64,000 nt of DNA, from the NCBI GenBank assembly GCA_963402885.1, contig OY727095.1, positions 20,651,001 to 20,715,000 on the forward strand, given 5' to 3'. Of this stretch, positions 32,801 through 42,560 are shown piece by piece. This DNA is from Antedon bifida. Taxonomy: Eukaryota > Echinodermata > Crinoidea > Comatulida > Antedonidae. Every line of letters begins with the position of its first letter. Positions within the stretch are counted from its first letter, which is position 1. The notes beneath the pieces were generated by a model. The model saw nothing but the letters and a program-made list of their open reading frames with translations, had not been told where the DNA came from and did no database searches. The translations under genes were made by a program, and so were the position numbers.

Positions 32801-34419
32801 ACGACAATTTGTTAAGTAGCCACCAAGGTACGATGCGTACTTACCTCACTATTAGGAAATTATTTTACATGCCCCTTATGTTCGAGAAAGTCAACAATTA
32901 TACTCAAGCGTGTCTCAGATGTCAACAATTTCGTCCCAAAACCGATAAATTACGTCCTTTACACGATCGAGTACCAGCAACTTACCGTCCCTTTCATACA
33001 CTCAGTCTAGATTTTAAGAGTATGCTAACATCACCTTCAGGTTTTAAACATATTATGGTAGTATGTGATGAAATTACTAGATTTTTGATTTGTGTACCTT
33101 TGAAATCCATTGATGCCGAAACAATTTGTGAAGCACTAATTCAAAAGGTAATCAGTATTTTTGGACCCCCGTCTCGTCTTATTTCAGATGCAGCCACCTC
33201 CCTTACAGGAAAATTATTAACACTCTTATGTAACACCCTTAACATTGATAGGAAAATCATCAGCGTCCATAATCACGGTAGTTTACAAGTTGAACGTCAT
33301 ATCCGCACCGTATCGGACCTGTTAAAGGTCAACCTTAACCAATTCGGAACAGATTGGGTTAGATTTGTATCAACAACATGTTATGCTTATAATTCGTTTT
33401 CATCCCCACATCTAGGAAACCACTCCCCTTACGAATTAGTTTTTGGCCGCCAACCTCCAAGTTTGACCTCATTAGCATTTAACCCCGTTTCAGGATTGTC
33501 TCATTCCTATGAAGAATACTTTGAACACCTCAAGAAGAAATTTCAAAACATTTCACAGACAATGCTACAATTACAGCGAACACAACAAAACGTCCAAAAC
33601 TCGAAAATTTCCCAACGCTTAGAGAAAAGTCCAATTTACTCAGTAGGACAACTCGTATATCTATACAAGCCAACATCATCATCACTAACGGCAAATTCAA
33701 AGAAAATCGCCGCAGAATGGGTCGGACCATTAGTAATTCATGAAGTACTAGACAGAACACACTACATCCTAGCAACGATTAAAGGAGAAATACTTCGCGA
33801 CGTATTCAATTATAACAGACTGAAACCTTGTTTTATGAGAACGCCTAAAGAACGCAAAAATTTTACACATCTCCAAAAACTTAAGCAATTGTTGAATGAA
33901 CCCACTGATAACAACGAGAAAATTCAGAATACCATTAATGTAGTAAATGACGAAACCAATGTTGAATTTGTCGACGAACATGATAGGACACCCACCCAAT
34001 TGCAATCAGATACCTTTACACACCCAACTAAAGTAGAACCCCTTGACTTGCAACCTTACATTGACTGTGTAGAGAATAACATGGGATTAGCAGCCCCATT
34101 CCAAATGAAAGAAGAACAAATTAAGGAACAAACTAATTTAATTATGACAGCACCTAATGATTCTAATATGACATTAAACCGAGGTAGATTTAAAGCAGGA
34201 CATTTCCAAGTTTTAGTTTCGTATTCTAAACCGACTTCAGCCAAATGTAACACCGATAAAACAAAACACGAATCCAATGTTCGAAAATTTTGGTGGAATA
34301 TCGACAGATATAACGATACAGATAAATTGATTAAAGAGATTGTTAATGATAAACAGATACCGATAAGTGGATCGCCAAAACGATTCATAAAACGTTTGTA
34401 TAATGCAACAAGTTACTGA
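29818..34419 (+). CDS. pol: Gypsy Pol polyprotein: protease, RT, RNase H, integrase
   Basis: The given start is the first TTG of the clear domain run; the frame is open back into gag, so the protein is probably made as a Gag-Pol fusion. Domains in order are aspartic protease (LFDSGSTRTIIS, Asp near 24), RT (VVTDFRYL near 356, SVIDLKSAF, LAQGLNVSPGIFQ, catalytic box HHDD at about 462-465), RNase H (YSDTS near 616, TELELFG, VDHSA), integrase zinc finger (HHCC, about 994-1040) and the D-D-E core (Asp near 1065 and 1124, QVER Glu near 1159). A GPY/F-like WVGPLV module lies near 1300, followed by a 200-residue tail of unknown role. The frame is uninterrupted. The HHDD box is unusual, since most Gypsy RTs have Y-x-DD. 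Confidence 0.95.
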   Translation: MLLNDRNYVKGNLPDGRNVLTLFDSGSTRTIISQSYVNSSRYLSRLKPVKVNTTKFRLGNGDFLYANHLVQFELFIQGHKFKISALIVKNLTGIDLILGTETLSELDGTLNFKENTFRIRPKIFSFRPVHKIFLKPGDTKTVKLKGRVPAFVRNSDVVLHATTHISKLCPSDMLVKLHRGETNIDITNNTNRNVSLNTHQPIASLHLTNLVTVTNDLPIDRIRLTNDNANKYPHLERTDPLLSLTEEEIIRKQVDLTDSVLTHREKEDLYKTLQQNRNAFSLYGELSSCPNFKADIHLSNDEPFFIRPYFATDKDKHVIEAELNKLVKLGILAVGHQSYTSPVLLVSKKNSKDKRVVTDFRYLNSRIKRINHPFPLLAETLKTIGNANAQILSVIDLKSAFHCVPLAEHAQQYTGIASYHGGKHYYYKRLAQGLNVSPGIFQAKIDEILNEIPNSREFCIAHHDDIILFSQDKFAHKQHLVSVLQALQSNGFRICPKKCKLFKNKVQYMGHTILINSSGHACITPLGDRCAAIRNLPVPRTHKETKRFIGAVNYVSHFFPQIQSILRPLHTLASKRRKFVWSTEHQKAFDEIKQLMVKPPTLQMPRKEGRFTLYSDTSRTATGSYLTQTVNGKEHIIGYYSKILPQACQRYSVTELELFGLYINVSAFRHLLKGCEFDAFVDHSAIVQIWNSKDQPCTPRLQKLILRLSGYIFQIGYKKGTELVLADFLSRAPRDDDSEIDQVVPIAFNITETESLNPTTNASTSSRPVTRSYAKKMGINIPGLHKSKPVQTPVINQNPVTTNTRPTPQPTATPQIITRQQTNANRSPPIVTPPPIRNVNIRQPPEERLVDKNNKQSKDTTHRNVPVELYTSPKPLVPNITEFKSAHIPKQQDLDRLMDVIQRKIIRDYNLPVDVKQLRVEQETSPFFKPVYDYLAHDILPADKKAARAVQNKSEQYILCNGLLFRLFFQDKGGEFVLQLAVPENLAETIISQYHDNLLSSHQGTMRTYLTIRKLFYMPLMFEKVNNYTQACLRCQQFRPKTDKLRPLHDRVPATYRPFHTLSLDFKSMLTSPSGFKHIMVVCDEITRFLICVPLKSIDAETICEALIQKVISIFGPPSRLISDAATSLTGKLLTLLCNTLNIDRKIISVHNHGSLQVERHIRTVSDLLKVNLNQFGTDWVRFVSTTCYAYNSFSSPHLGNHSPYELVFGRQPPSLTSLAFNPVSGLSHSYEEYFEHLKKKFQNISQTMLQLQRTQQNVQNSKISQRLEKSPIYSVGQLVYLYKPTSSSLTANSKKIAAEWVGPLVIHEVLDRTHYILATIKGEILRDVFNYNRLKPCFMRTPKERKNFTHLQKLKQLLNEPTDNNEKIQNTINVVNDETNVEFVDEHDRTPTQLQSDTFTHPTKVEPLDLQPYIDCVENNMGLAAPFQMKEEQIKEQTNLIMTAPNDSNMTLNRGRFKAGHFQVLVSYSKPTSAKCNTDKTKHESNVRKFWWNIDRYNDTDKLIKEIVNDKQIPISGSPKRFIKRLYNATSY

Positions 34420-36037
34420 TTTAATTTTTTGCGAGAATTTTTTTTAATTACGACATTTGCTAAATTATTGATAGCAGTCTACGTATTTGATAAGATTTGT
34501 TTAGTAACGATGTGATTTCAGTTAAAAGGAGAATTGAATTTATGATTAAGTATTGATTTTGTAACGAGTTTGATAATGATTAATTTTGAATTTTGATGAT
34601 CGATATATTGAGATATTGAAAAGAACGACAATCATTTTGTAACAAATATTTTGTTTAAAGATGTATTGTCCCTTTGTCAAATTCCAAAAAAATAAAAAAT
34701 AAAAGATTTTGAAAAAAAGTGCGTCATTTTGAAGTATCATAATAGTTATTAACTTTCACCAAAAATTAGTTGAAAAAAAAATCATTTAACTGAAATACAG
34801 ACGTTTTTTGGTTTAAAAAATAACTTTGACTTCCAGTCAAAGTTTTCGATCAAAACATATCTCATAATGCAACGCGCTTATTTGCCTACTCTGTATGCAT
34901 AATCATAAAACTTCCTTGCGATCTGTGTGAAAACACCTTCTCAACCGTGACGAGTTGTAAACAATCCTAATTGGCATCATGCATAATGTATAATCATGGT
35001 TTGAAATCTTTGTTTACTTTCGCTCGCGACGATTTTCCAGACGAAACGTAATCAAATTAATTTAGCTGTTAATTACGTAAAATTGTTGTTTTTTGCTCGA
35101 ATTTTCGACTTAAAGTGAATAACTTTAATATTACTTTGATATGGCCAATTTAAATTTAGAATATTCTGACCTTCATTTTTTTGTGTTTCAAGGGACAATA
35201 CATCTTTAACCTTTGAGTCGTTAATCTCAAGCATTAATTAATTGATATAAGAACAGGAGATTTTCTTAGTACTTTTAATTGTTTTTTGACATTGAGTACA
35301 AAAGTCGAATTTGTCGACCGATTGAAATCGTAATTACCTGTGAAAATAAATGCTTAAATCGATAAAGTTGTGACGATAACGATATATTGTGGATAAGTTT
35401 GTGTCAACGGGACACACACGTTTGTTTCTTTTAAAGTTTTAAGTGATTAAGTTTGATATTTTGATTTTAGGCTAATCAGCCACAGTTTTCTTGAGTTTTA
35501 CGTTTGATTGATTTATGTTTGAAGGCCATTAGAATGCGATAAGTTGTCGCACGATTTGTTGTATGTTCAATGTAACATACTATTTTTAAGTTTTGTATTT
35601 TTATTTTTTTTGACCGATTTTGTTTGATTTACGCGAATACTGTTATTATAGATTAGAGTGCATATTTAACAAGAGTTGCCTTCTTGACCGATGTTCTTTA
35701 GGGAAACCCAACCGTTGTGATGTCTTTATTTCGGTAATCCGAGTGTAGCATGCCTCCAAAGCAACGGACCCACAATTATGTCGATCTTGAAGAACACTTT
35801 TGTCCTTTATACATTTTTTTTCCAAATTTTTTTTATAAATTCCGGAAATTCTTATACCAAATTTCAATTTTTAAAAGAGAGAAGAGAGAGAGTGAAAGTG
35901 ATACGGTTACACTTCAGAGTCAATGGTTTTGACTAACTCAATTTTTGCTTATATGTATAATCATGTTTTTTTTCTTTTATATAACTTTAATTTTGCATGC
36001 CACTATTATAACCATTTTTATATTTTAAATAGATTAA
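34420..36037 (+). other. Long non-coding 3' region of the young Gypsy
   Basis: 1.6 kb between the pol stop and the polypurine tract hold no open frame longer than about 75 codons on either strand and no envelope-like sequence. Most Gypsy elements have a much shorter interval here. It may be a decayed third gene, an RNA signal region or captured DNA. The old copy lacks this part, so it gives no help. Confidence 0.8.
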
Positions 36038-36060
36038 AAAAAAAAAGGGAAACAGAGGGA
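36038..36060 (+). promoter_or_regulatory. Polypurine tract
   Basis: A purine-only run, A-rich then ending gggaaacagaggga, lies immediately before the TG of the 3' LTR. This is the expected plus-strand primer for LTR retrotransposon reverse transcription. Confidence 0.9.
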
Positions 36061-36614
36061 TGTAATGTAATGATATACTTTTATAATTTCTATCAACCTT
36101 TGTATTTGAGTTCACAAATTTGACCCAGAAAGTCCAGAGGAGAGTTTGTCCAGATGTTTTTAATGACCATTAGTTTATAAAAGAATCCCTAAAGAAAACA
36201 CTTAGTTTAACATTTGACCTTTCCCATCGTTAAACCAGGAGAGATTGACACTATTTAAGTACAGATTTGACAGTGTCATCCATCATTGAAATACCTTATT
36301 ATACCGTTAATCACTCCCACTTAAACACCCCTGGACCAACTTAGAACCAATCGTTACCCTCACAGATTACGTAGTGACATATGTAAATGAACCGAAGCCA
36401 ATATACTCCCAAGTTTCAGAAGAGCCCAGACACACCTTACAGCCACTTTACAGAGCGCACACCTTACAGCCAGCATCACTAATCCTCTGTTCCTTAGTCA
36501 GTTAGTTATTCAATTATTGTATCAAGTATATTCTAAATAAATAATATATGTTACGACAGCAAAGCGAGTAAAGAGTCTTCCTTACAAAGTACCTCATAAC
36601 AACATTATATTACA
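36061..36614 (+). repeat. 3' LTR of young Gypsy
   Basis: It has the same length (554 bp) and, by eye, the same sequence as the 5' LTR throughout. AATAAA is at 36536-36541. It is followed directly by the ATAA target duplication and then intron sequence leading to the receptor TM1 exon. Confidence 0.97.
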
Positions 36615-36677
36615 ATAAATGGCTGAAGTTTACAAAACTGTAAAAACATTTTATTTTAAAATTTTTATTAATTTTAG

Positions 36678-36787
36678 AATTTCTATGAAGTTGAGCCTAG
36701 ACTATTCCCAAAGTACATCACATACATTGGTCTTGGTGTTTCAATCGTTTCTTTAGTTGCTACAATAATTACTTTTGCAACCAACAG
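36678..36787 (+). CDS. Receptor exon: transmembrane helix 1
   Basis: Between AATTTTAG and GTAAGA, phase 0 in and phase 2 out. It encodes a short linker, then YIGLGVSIVSLVATIITFAT, typical of helix 1 of adhesion GPCRs, ending T-N-R. Confidence 0.9.
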
Positions 36788-36944
36788 GTAAGAATTATTT
36801 AGTTCGGAAATGTCATGATTTCATTAATGCAAAACTCCAACTGTAATGTTGATAATCAAAACATTTTTAAACGGAAACTTTTATAAATAAAATTGGTGTA
36901 TCTCATTTATATATTATAATTTGGGGTTTCATTTTAATTTTCAG

Positions 36945-37175
36945 AAATCTGCGTACAAAAAAGACACAGAAGATCTTGTACCATTTATGTGTATCATTAC
37001 TCTGCTTGTACCTGGTCTTTCTTTTTGGAATTGACAGAACAGAGAAAAGGGGCACTTGTACAGTCATCCATTTTTTGGATGTCAGTACAGGCTATTAATA
37101 TGTATTATTTGTTTGTTAAAGTATATAATACATACGTTTCTAAGTTTTTTCTGAAAGCCTGTTTTTTTGCTTGGG
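36945..37175 (+). CDS. Receptor exon: helices 2-4 with a deletion in helix 3
   Basis: It follows TTTTCAG. N-L-R-T-K-K-T-Q-K-I-L-Y-H-L and the helix 2 region lead to G-I-D-R-T-E-K-R-G-T-C-T-V-I, normal for the family. About 14 residues that should begin helix 3 are then missing, and the frame shifts by one at about 37065. The offset frame resumes with F-W-M-S-V-Q-A-I-N-M-Y-Y and continues through the start of helix 4 to the donor GTGAGT in phase 1. As assembled the exon cannot encode a working receptor. Confidence 0.85.
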
Positions 37176-38066
37176 GTGAGTACGATCTGTTTATTTATCA
37201 AAGGCTACATTGGGGACATTTACATTGCAGCAAAATTCATAATCTGAACGTCATTATTGTATTATTTATTTTCGTTTTAATCCAATGGGGTAAACCCACC
37301 ACTTAACCTACTAAACTGAAACTGAAACTCATGTTGGTAGTACTGACACGGCAATACGAAACATATTAAAGATTATATTTAAAATTATGGAAAATGACAC
37401 AATTCATGCTTAGCGTACCTGGTAATAGACAATAGTATGTGATCTCTCTAAAAAAATGTCATCCCTACCATTCAAGATAATGATTCTTCGACGAGCTACC
37501 TTCTCACATGTCGAACTTTTCTCAATATACTTTGCCGAAAACCGATAACGGCCATAGACACCACCAATTCAGTTATTGGTTTACATGAAAAGAGAAAATC
37601 GGCATTACAATTACAATAAATGTCCCTAATACAGAAACTAAAGATCAATATGGAGCGATAAGTAAAAATAGGGCGCGCAGTGAAATTAAACACCTAGATC
37701 GAAAATTGAATCATCTAGATGCAGTTTTTATTATATGGCTGCCAAATATTTGAATTATGTGACTACAGATCCCAGTAGTTATAATTCCACTAAACTTAAA
37801 TTCAGAGATGCGATTTTAAATAATAATAATCAGATACGTTCTGGCACACTATATATTGTGTTTTGTCTTGTTTATCATGTTTTATATTGTTTCATATGTA
37901 TATTATTTGAATTGACAGAGGACCCCTTAATATCAGTTCTTTTTAAATCAAGACCTGCACGGGTGATCTCATTTAAAAATAAAGATATTGTTAAAATGGA
38001 GTAATCATCACTAGGCTATACGTATTGTTAAACACGCGAACCACAGTTTTCAATTATTTTTTACAG
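37176..38066 (+). other. Intron, nothing else recognised
   Basis: Intron between the helix 3-4 and helix 4-5 exons. It holds an unrecognised 89-codon open frame (37735-38004) with no clear protein character. No element termini were found. Confidence 0.5.
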
Positions 38067-38136
38067 GTCTACCAGCTGTGATTGTTGCTATAACGATTGG
38101 AATTGATGTCGACAATTATGCAAATACAGACTACTA
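38067..38136 (+). CDS. Receptor exon: end of helix 4 and second extracellular loop
   Basis: Between TTTTACAG and GTGAGT, phase 1 in and phase 2 out. It encodes L-P-A-V-I-V-A-I-T-I-G-I-D and then Y-A-N-T-D-Y-Y, matching the family's helix 4 exit and extracellular loop 2. The usual Cys-Trp of this loop appears only as Y-C across the junction. Confidence 0.85.
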
Positions 38137-38365
38137 GTGAGTTAGTTAAAATATAATACAAGAACATACAAAAACTCAAGCTTTGAATTTTGTAATTTGA
38201 ATATCCAAATTATTATATCAAGGTGTCTTTTAAATACCTTAAAACTATATCGAACATCAATTTTGGACAATCTTTTTAGGATAATTACAATAATATGCAT
38301 CGTTTGTTCACTAGAATCTACTTTTGATTAACTGTTATAGAATAAAATAACATTTTGTTTTACAG

Positions 38366-38867
38366 TTGCTTCCTTGTTGTAACACGCATGTATTACAGCG
38401 TGGCATTACCTATCGCAATCGTAATGCTCTTCAACATGATTATATTCAATATGGTTATATACAGTTTAAGTCAACTTGGTAAACAAACAACACAAGTTCA
38501 CAAAAAACGAAAAGGAACGCATTTACTGCAGAATGCTGTGTGCATATCAGTAATTATGGGATTGACATGGGTTATTGGATTCTTTGCAATTGATAGTGTC
38601 TCCGAGGTAATTCAGATACTCTTCTGTATCCTGAACTGTCTTCAAGGATTTGCTATCTTCGTTCTGTATTGTTTAAGAAGTAAGGATGTTCGTGATTATT
38701 GGGCAGAAGAGGCGCGTAAAATATTTCACAGGGTACCATCAGCATTTAAAGAAAACAAGCGTAACAGACAGTTTTCCAGTGAAGATAAAACCAGTTCTTC
38801 TGGTTTTAGTTCATCTAAAAACATTGCATTGACTTTGTCAGGAAACAAATTTGAATTTGAAAAATAA
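38366..38867 (+). CDS. Receptor exon: helices 5-7 and cytoplasmic tail
   Basis: This last coding exon follows TTTTACAG. Helix 5 is S-V-A-L-P-I-A-I-V-M-L, and helix 6 follows a basic loop (GLTWVIGFFAI). Helix 7 is I-Q-I-L-F-C-I-L-N-C-L-Q-G-F, including the conserved N-x-x-Q-G-F. A 55-residue Ser/Lys-rich tail ends in TAA at 38865-38867. No frame damage is seen in this exon. Confidence 0.93.
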
Positions 38868-40118
38868 TTAAAGTAACAACAAAGAATATGTTGCCTGATT
38901 TCTTCCGTAAATAAGCCAAACACACATTTCCAACGAAGACTATATAAGCAGTTAATCTGGTATGGTTCCTGTAAAAACACATTGTATTGACTTCCTTAAG
39001 AAACCAAACATATTAATTTGAACAAAAGAGCACTTTAAATAACAAGTTTTTAATAACGAATGTATCATTTGAATGAGAGCGTTCGTTATAGGGGCTCTCT
39101 GATTACTAATGCAAGATTTCATCAATGGACTATTTAACTGTTTGTTTCCGTCCTGTATTATCGTATTATCACTTTTGTTTAAAAATACATTTGACGTTAT
39201 GTGCTGTGCATTATTTGTTTATTATACGCTTGGAATTCTTTATTGTTTTATTGCTTGGCTAGTTCAGCTTAAAGTATCGGATTTTATGAATAAAAGTGTT
39301 CTAAATAAAGAAATGATAAAAAATGTTGTATTCGATAAATTAGGAAAATATTTTTACTCGTTTCACAATATGTCATCGATTTGTAAATTCACCATATCAA
39401 TCAATTGTTCATAACTGCTTGTCAGATATCAATTACATTCAATACACATAAACGTCGAAATGTACGTGTACGCATAATTATGTTTGCGCATGTTTTTACG
39501 TGTCAACATTTAAAAATTCTAAAAATAAATTTATTATCAAAACTAAAGCAAGATTCAGGACATTCTGAGCGTTTCAAAATGTTTTAATTTTTTCGCATTG
39601 CTTGCGCATTTTGTCGCAATATTTTCATTATGGATTTTTATTACGTGATAAATTTCATTCATTTTCATGAAGTTAAAATATGAATAGGCAATCTAATGCA
39701 ATTTTTGTAAAAATATGTTCATATTAAATTCCTCTTTTACTCATTCTGTCCATACTTCTGTCTCTTGTGTAGTGTATGTACCGTCTCTAACCCCTTGTTT
39801 GTCCCTTGTCCATGAACCTTGATCTGCATTTTTTAAACTTCTGTTACAGTAAAGCTCTCTGAGCTTGTTTGATTTCTCGATACAACGCATACACTATTTG
39901 CTACAAATGTTATATTTTGAATGTTGCTTGTGTAAATAAAATAAATGAATGAATGAATGAATAAATGAACTTCATGTACAATTTTTTTTCTCTTTCTTGG
40001 GTGTAGACCACTTTTATTCATTATCCATTCCATGACAATGATATACAAAGATTAAATTTATAAAAAACAAAAAAACAACACGTGTTTATAACATGTATGT
40101 ACTATAATATGGTTAAAA
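38868..40118 (+). other. Receptor 3' flank and a retroposon-like tail
   Basis: The first few hundred bases are probably the receptor 3' untranslated region. AATAAA-type words occur near 39303, but no polyadenylation site can be chosen. A (ATGA)n microsatellite after aaataaaat at about 39935-39968 looks like the tail of a CR1/L2-like LINE. The 101-codon frame at 39109-39414 is not recognised. Confidence 0.45.
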
Positions 40119-40180
40119 GAGATATCTTTTTAAAACATAACATAATTGGATATCTTTTTAAAACATAACATAATTAGTTA
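40119..40180. repeat. Short tandem duplication
   Basis: The block gatatctttttaaaacataacataatt occurs twice in succession with a period of about 31 bp. A (CTTT)n run at about 40222-40250 and a (GAAA)n run at about 40330-40362 follow and are roughly complementary. Confidence 0.75.
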
Positions 40181-40634
40181 TATTGCCACATACCCTCCTA
40201 TAAAATTTGGCTAACGTATTTTTTTTCTATATTTCTTTCTTTCTTTCATTCTTCTTTCTGTTTTATAGGTAAAATACGATAACTGAATTATAAAAGTTAC
40301 TTCAGTATTCTTTTAAATTTTTCTCAATATAGAAGAAAGAAAAAGAAAGAAAGACAAAAGAAAAAACGAGTTTTCATTTCGATTTTGTGAAATGTGATTC
40401 ATTACTTTCATTTAACTAGATGGTTCTCGAATACACAAAATGAGACCAATTGTTTTAGATTGTTTCAAATTTAATTTGTGTGTTGTATGTAACATTAGGG
40501 TTGAGGGATGGGGAAGAGGATGGGTGCAAAGACGAACAATTTTTAAATATATTCTTTATCCATTTAGTAACGAAATATTAATTGTTTTCATGTTTTAAAG
40601 ATAATATACCACAGTAAAACATTGCGATCTAATT

Positions 40635-41037
40635 GTGGGTGGTGGTTTAACTGCAATAATAAAGTTGATTGTACATAATAGACGGCGACTGGAGAGACTA
40701 GCTCATTATCCGTTAAAAAAAAACCTATATCCAACATCTGCAGCACAGATTGACAAAAAAATGGATCGAATTTCTGTTATGGGTGTACTTGTCTTTACGA
40801 CGTCTGAGGGAATAGACACTTGTGGAACAGGGATTGGAATGTTCCATTTATCGCAAATCAAAACATTTGTATAAACGTCTTCAACATTATGCAGCTATTA
40901 AATCAATTTTCGTAGGAGGAGATAGGAAAATGCGAAACATCCTCGTATTATTGTGCGCGGGTATTTTTCAAGATGGACATCCATTAGACAGTGTATACCA
41001 CGATCGGATAACACCCCTATTTGGGGCAAATCGTTGA
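40635..41037 (+). other. Unrecognised overlapping open frames
   Basis: Two overlapping frames (40635-40874 and 40822-41037) have codon-like texture and could be one diverged coding sequence with a frameshift. No motif was recognised. No splice sites or homologous repeat in the window supports a gene. Confidence 0.25.
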
Positions 41038-41439
41038 ACCTAAATTCATTTTAATTGTCAATAACTAATTATCTAACTCAATTTAATTAGTAAAAAGGGT
41101 TAAATCAGGTGGTTAAATTCAGTACCGAAAGTACGAACCAACTTTATATACCATCGAGTAAAAATTCTAGAAGGCGCAATTTATCGAATTTTTCCCTTAC
41201 GTAAATTTATATATAGATGCAAACTTTATTTACATTACAAGCATATTGGTTAGCTAATACATTTCCGAGTTCTACTCGGACAAGCTCCAAATCATTGTTG
41301 ATCTTTTTGTATACTTTTCTGAAGATTTGATATATTTAGATTTGTAAATACAAAAGGTTAACAATGAAATAATTCATTTACATTTTTACTTTTTGTTCCA
41401 GTAACTATTTCTATCCAATTACTGTTTCTTTAAGTGTAT

Positions 41440-42110
41440 AGCAGTCTTGAATCATGGAATTAAAATTATTCCATGCAAGTTGAACACTTTTACACTTCAA
41501 TAGCATGTGTTTGTCTGTTTCTGGTTTAGTTCGACAGTAGTCGCATAACTCTATATTGTACTCTTTCGATTTCATTTATTAACATAAAAAACTCAATCAG
41601 ACCATTAATTGTTGTTTTGAAAGGTTGGGGATTACTTCTTCGAATGATATTAATCTATAATTTACCATTATATCTTTTACTGTTTTGTACCCTGCTTGTA
41701 ACCAAATTTTGGAATATATTGTTTTTTTCATTACATTTTATAAAATTATTTTCCCACAATTGCTGTATTTCTATTTCTTTTCCATTTTCTTGGTAGGCCT
41801 ATGCATTATTAATATTATTGAAGTACACTGTTACTTCTAACATTTCTTGATAAAATTCGGGCATACACTTCAGTTCTCTGTGAGCTACAAATTTAACCTG
41901 GGTAATATTGACCGTGTATTCAAAAGGATACATATAATATCTTGGTACATATTTCCATTTACCCGGGTCAGGACTTAGCAGTCTCTTAACCCAACTAAGT
42001 TTTATAGAATTAACCATTGTGTGTCACGTTGAGCCCTCCTTCTGTAATAGGTTTTATAAGGGTTTTTCTTTTTATTTTTTTTACCCCATAAAAAATTAAA
42101 TAAAATCATT
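41440..42110 (-). pseudogene. Decayed Tx1-like LINE ORF2, 3' part
   Basis: On the minus strand, fragments in several frames match the C-terminal part of the LINE at 13319-17035: F-L-W-G, K-T-L-I-x4-E-G-G-L-N near 42040, I-K-L-S-W-V-K-R-L-L near 41990, and C-D-Y-C-x7-H-M-L-L-K-C-K near 41540. The frame is broken many times. It is a distinct and much older copy of the same LINE group. Confidence 0.8.
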
Positions 42111-42114
42111 TCTA

Positions 42115-42560
42115 CCTTTGAAAATACATACTACTGTAAAAAAATCTGTAATTTTACAGATAATATTCTACATTTTTTGTTCCGAAAACTTACTACATAT
42201 CTGTAAATTGACGGGAAAAATAATTTAACAACATAACGTTTGGATTTTATATACTGTATTTTTACTAAATGTTTTAGGTAATTAATCTGTAATTTTACAG
42301 AGAATATTTTACAGATACAGTTTACAAAATAATTATGTTGAAAATACATTTTTACTGTAAAGGTCTGTGTTATTTTACAGAAGACCATAAATTAATAATA
42401 ATATAATACTGCCAATAAAAATACATTATCTATAAAAATAGATATATAAAATTTACATTTTTACTGTATTATTACGGACAATTTTAGATATCTGGAATTT
42501 TACAGATTCTGCAGTTACAGCATAATTTATTTCAAAAATACATTTTTTGCTGTAAAGTTT
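42115..42560. repeat. Degenerate array of CTGTAATTTTACAG-type palindromes
   Basis: Words such as ctgtaattttacag, aattttacagat, ttttactgtaaag and ttacagatacag recur every 60-130 bp. Each is a near-perfect palindrome of tactgta/tacagta type. Nothing is coding. The pattern fits a diverged tandem or foldback repeat. 42560-43310 is otherwise AT-rich and unrecognised. Confidence 0.65.

Larger units (their letters stand above)
27444..36614 (+). mobile_element. Complete young Gypsy LTR retrotransposon in a receptor intron
   Basis: Two 554-bp LTRs (27444-27997 and 36061-36614) appear identical base for base by eye. The 4-bp target ATAA is duplicated at 27440-27443 and 36615-36618. Between them lie a primer-binding site, gag, an intact 1533-codon pol in the -1 frame, a long non-coding 3' region and a polypurine tract. 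The orientation is the same as the host gene. Everything required for movement appears intact, so this copy could be active or inserted very recently. Confidence 0.97.
23997..38867 (+). pseudogene. Adhesion G-protein-coupled receptor, 5'-partial, frame-damaged
   Basis: Ten exons encode, in order, a SEA-like domain, a hormone-receptor-like cysteine domain, a GAIN domain with a GPS autoproteolysis site, seven membrane helices and a cytoplasmic tail. Such receptors sit in the plasma membrane, self-cleave at the GPS and signal through G proteins via a tethered agonist. SEA plus GAIN resembles ADGRF-type receptors (inference). Splice phases agree from 25283 onward. Damage: a frame break near 26259, a deletion removing most of helix 3 near 37065, and a phase mismatch between the second and third exons. 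A young Gypsy element lies in one intron. Whether it is a pseudogene, a null allele or assembly error is open. Confidence 0.85.

Noticed and set aside
34546..36123. Envelope gene in the young Gypsy
   Set aside because: Frames between pol and the 3' LTR are all under about 75 codons with no signal peptide, cleavage site or membrane anchor.
39109..39414. A separate small membrane protein gene downstream of the receptor
   Set aside because: The frame is hydrophobic because it is T-rich. There is no splice context or recognisable motif, and it lies in the probable receptor 3' region.
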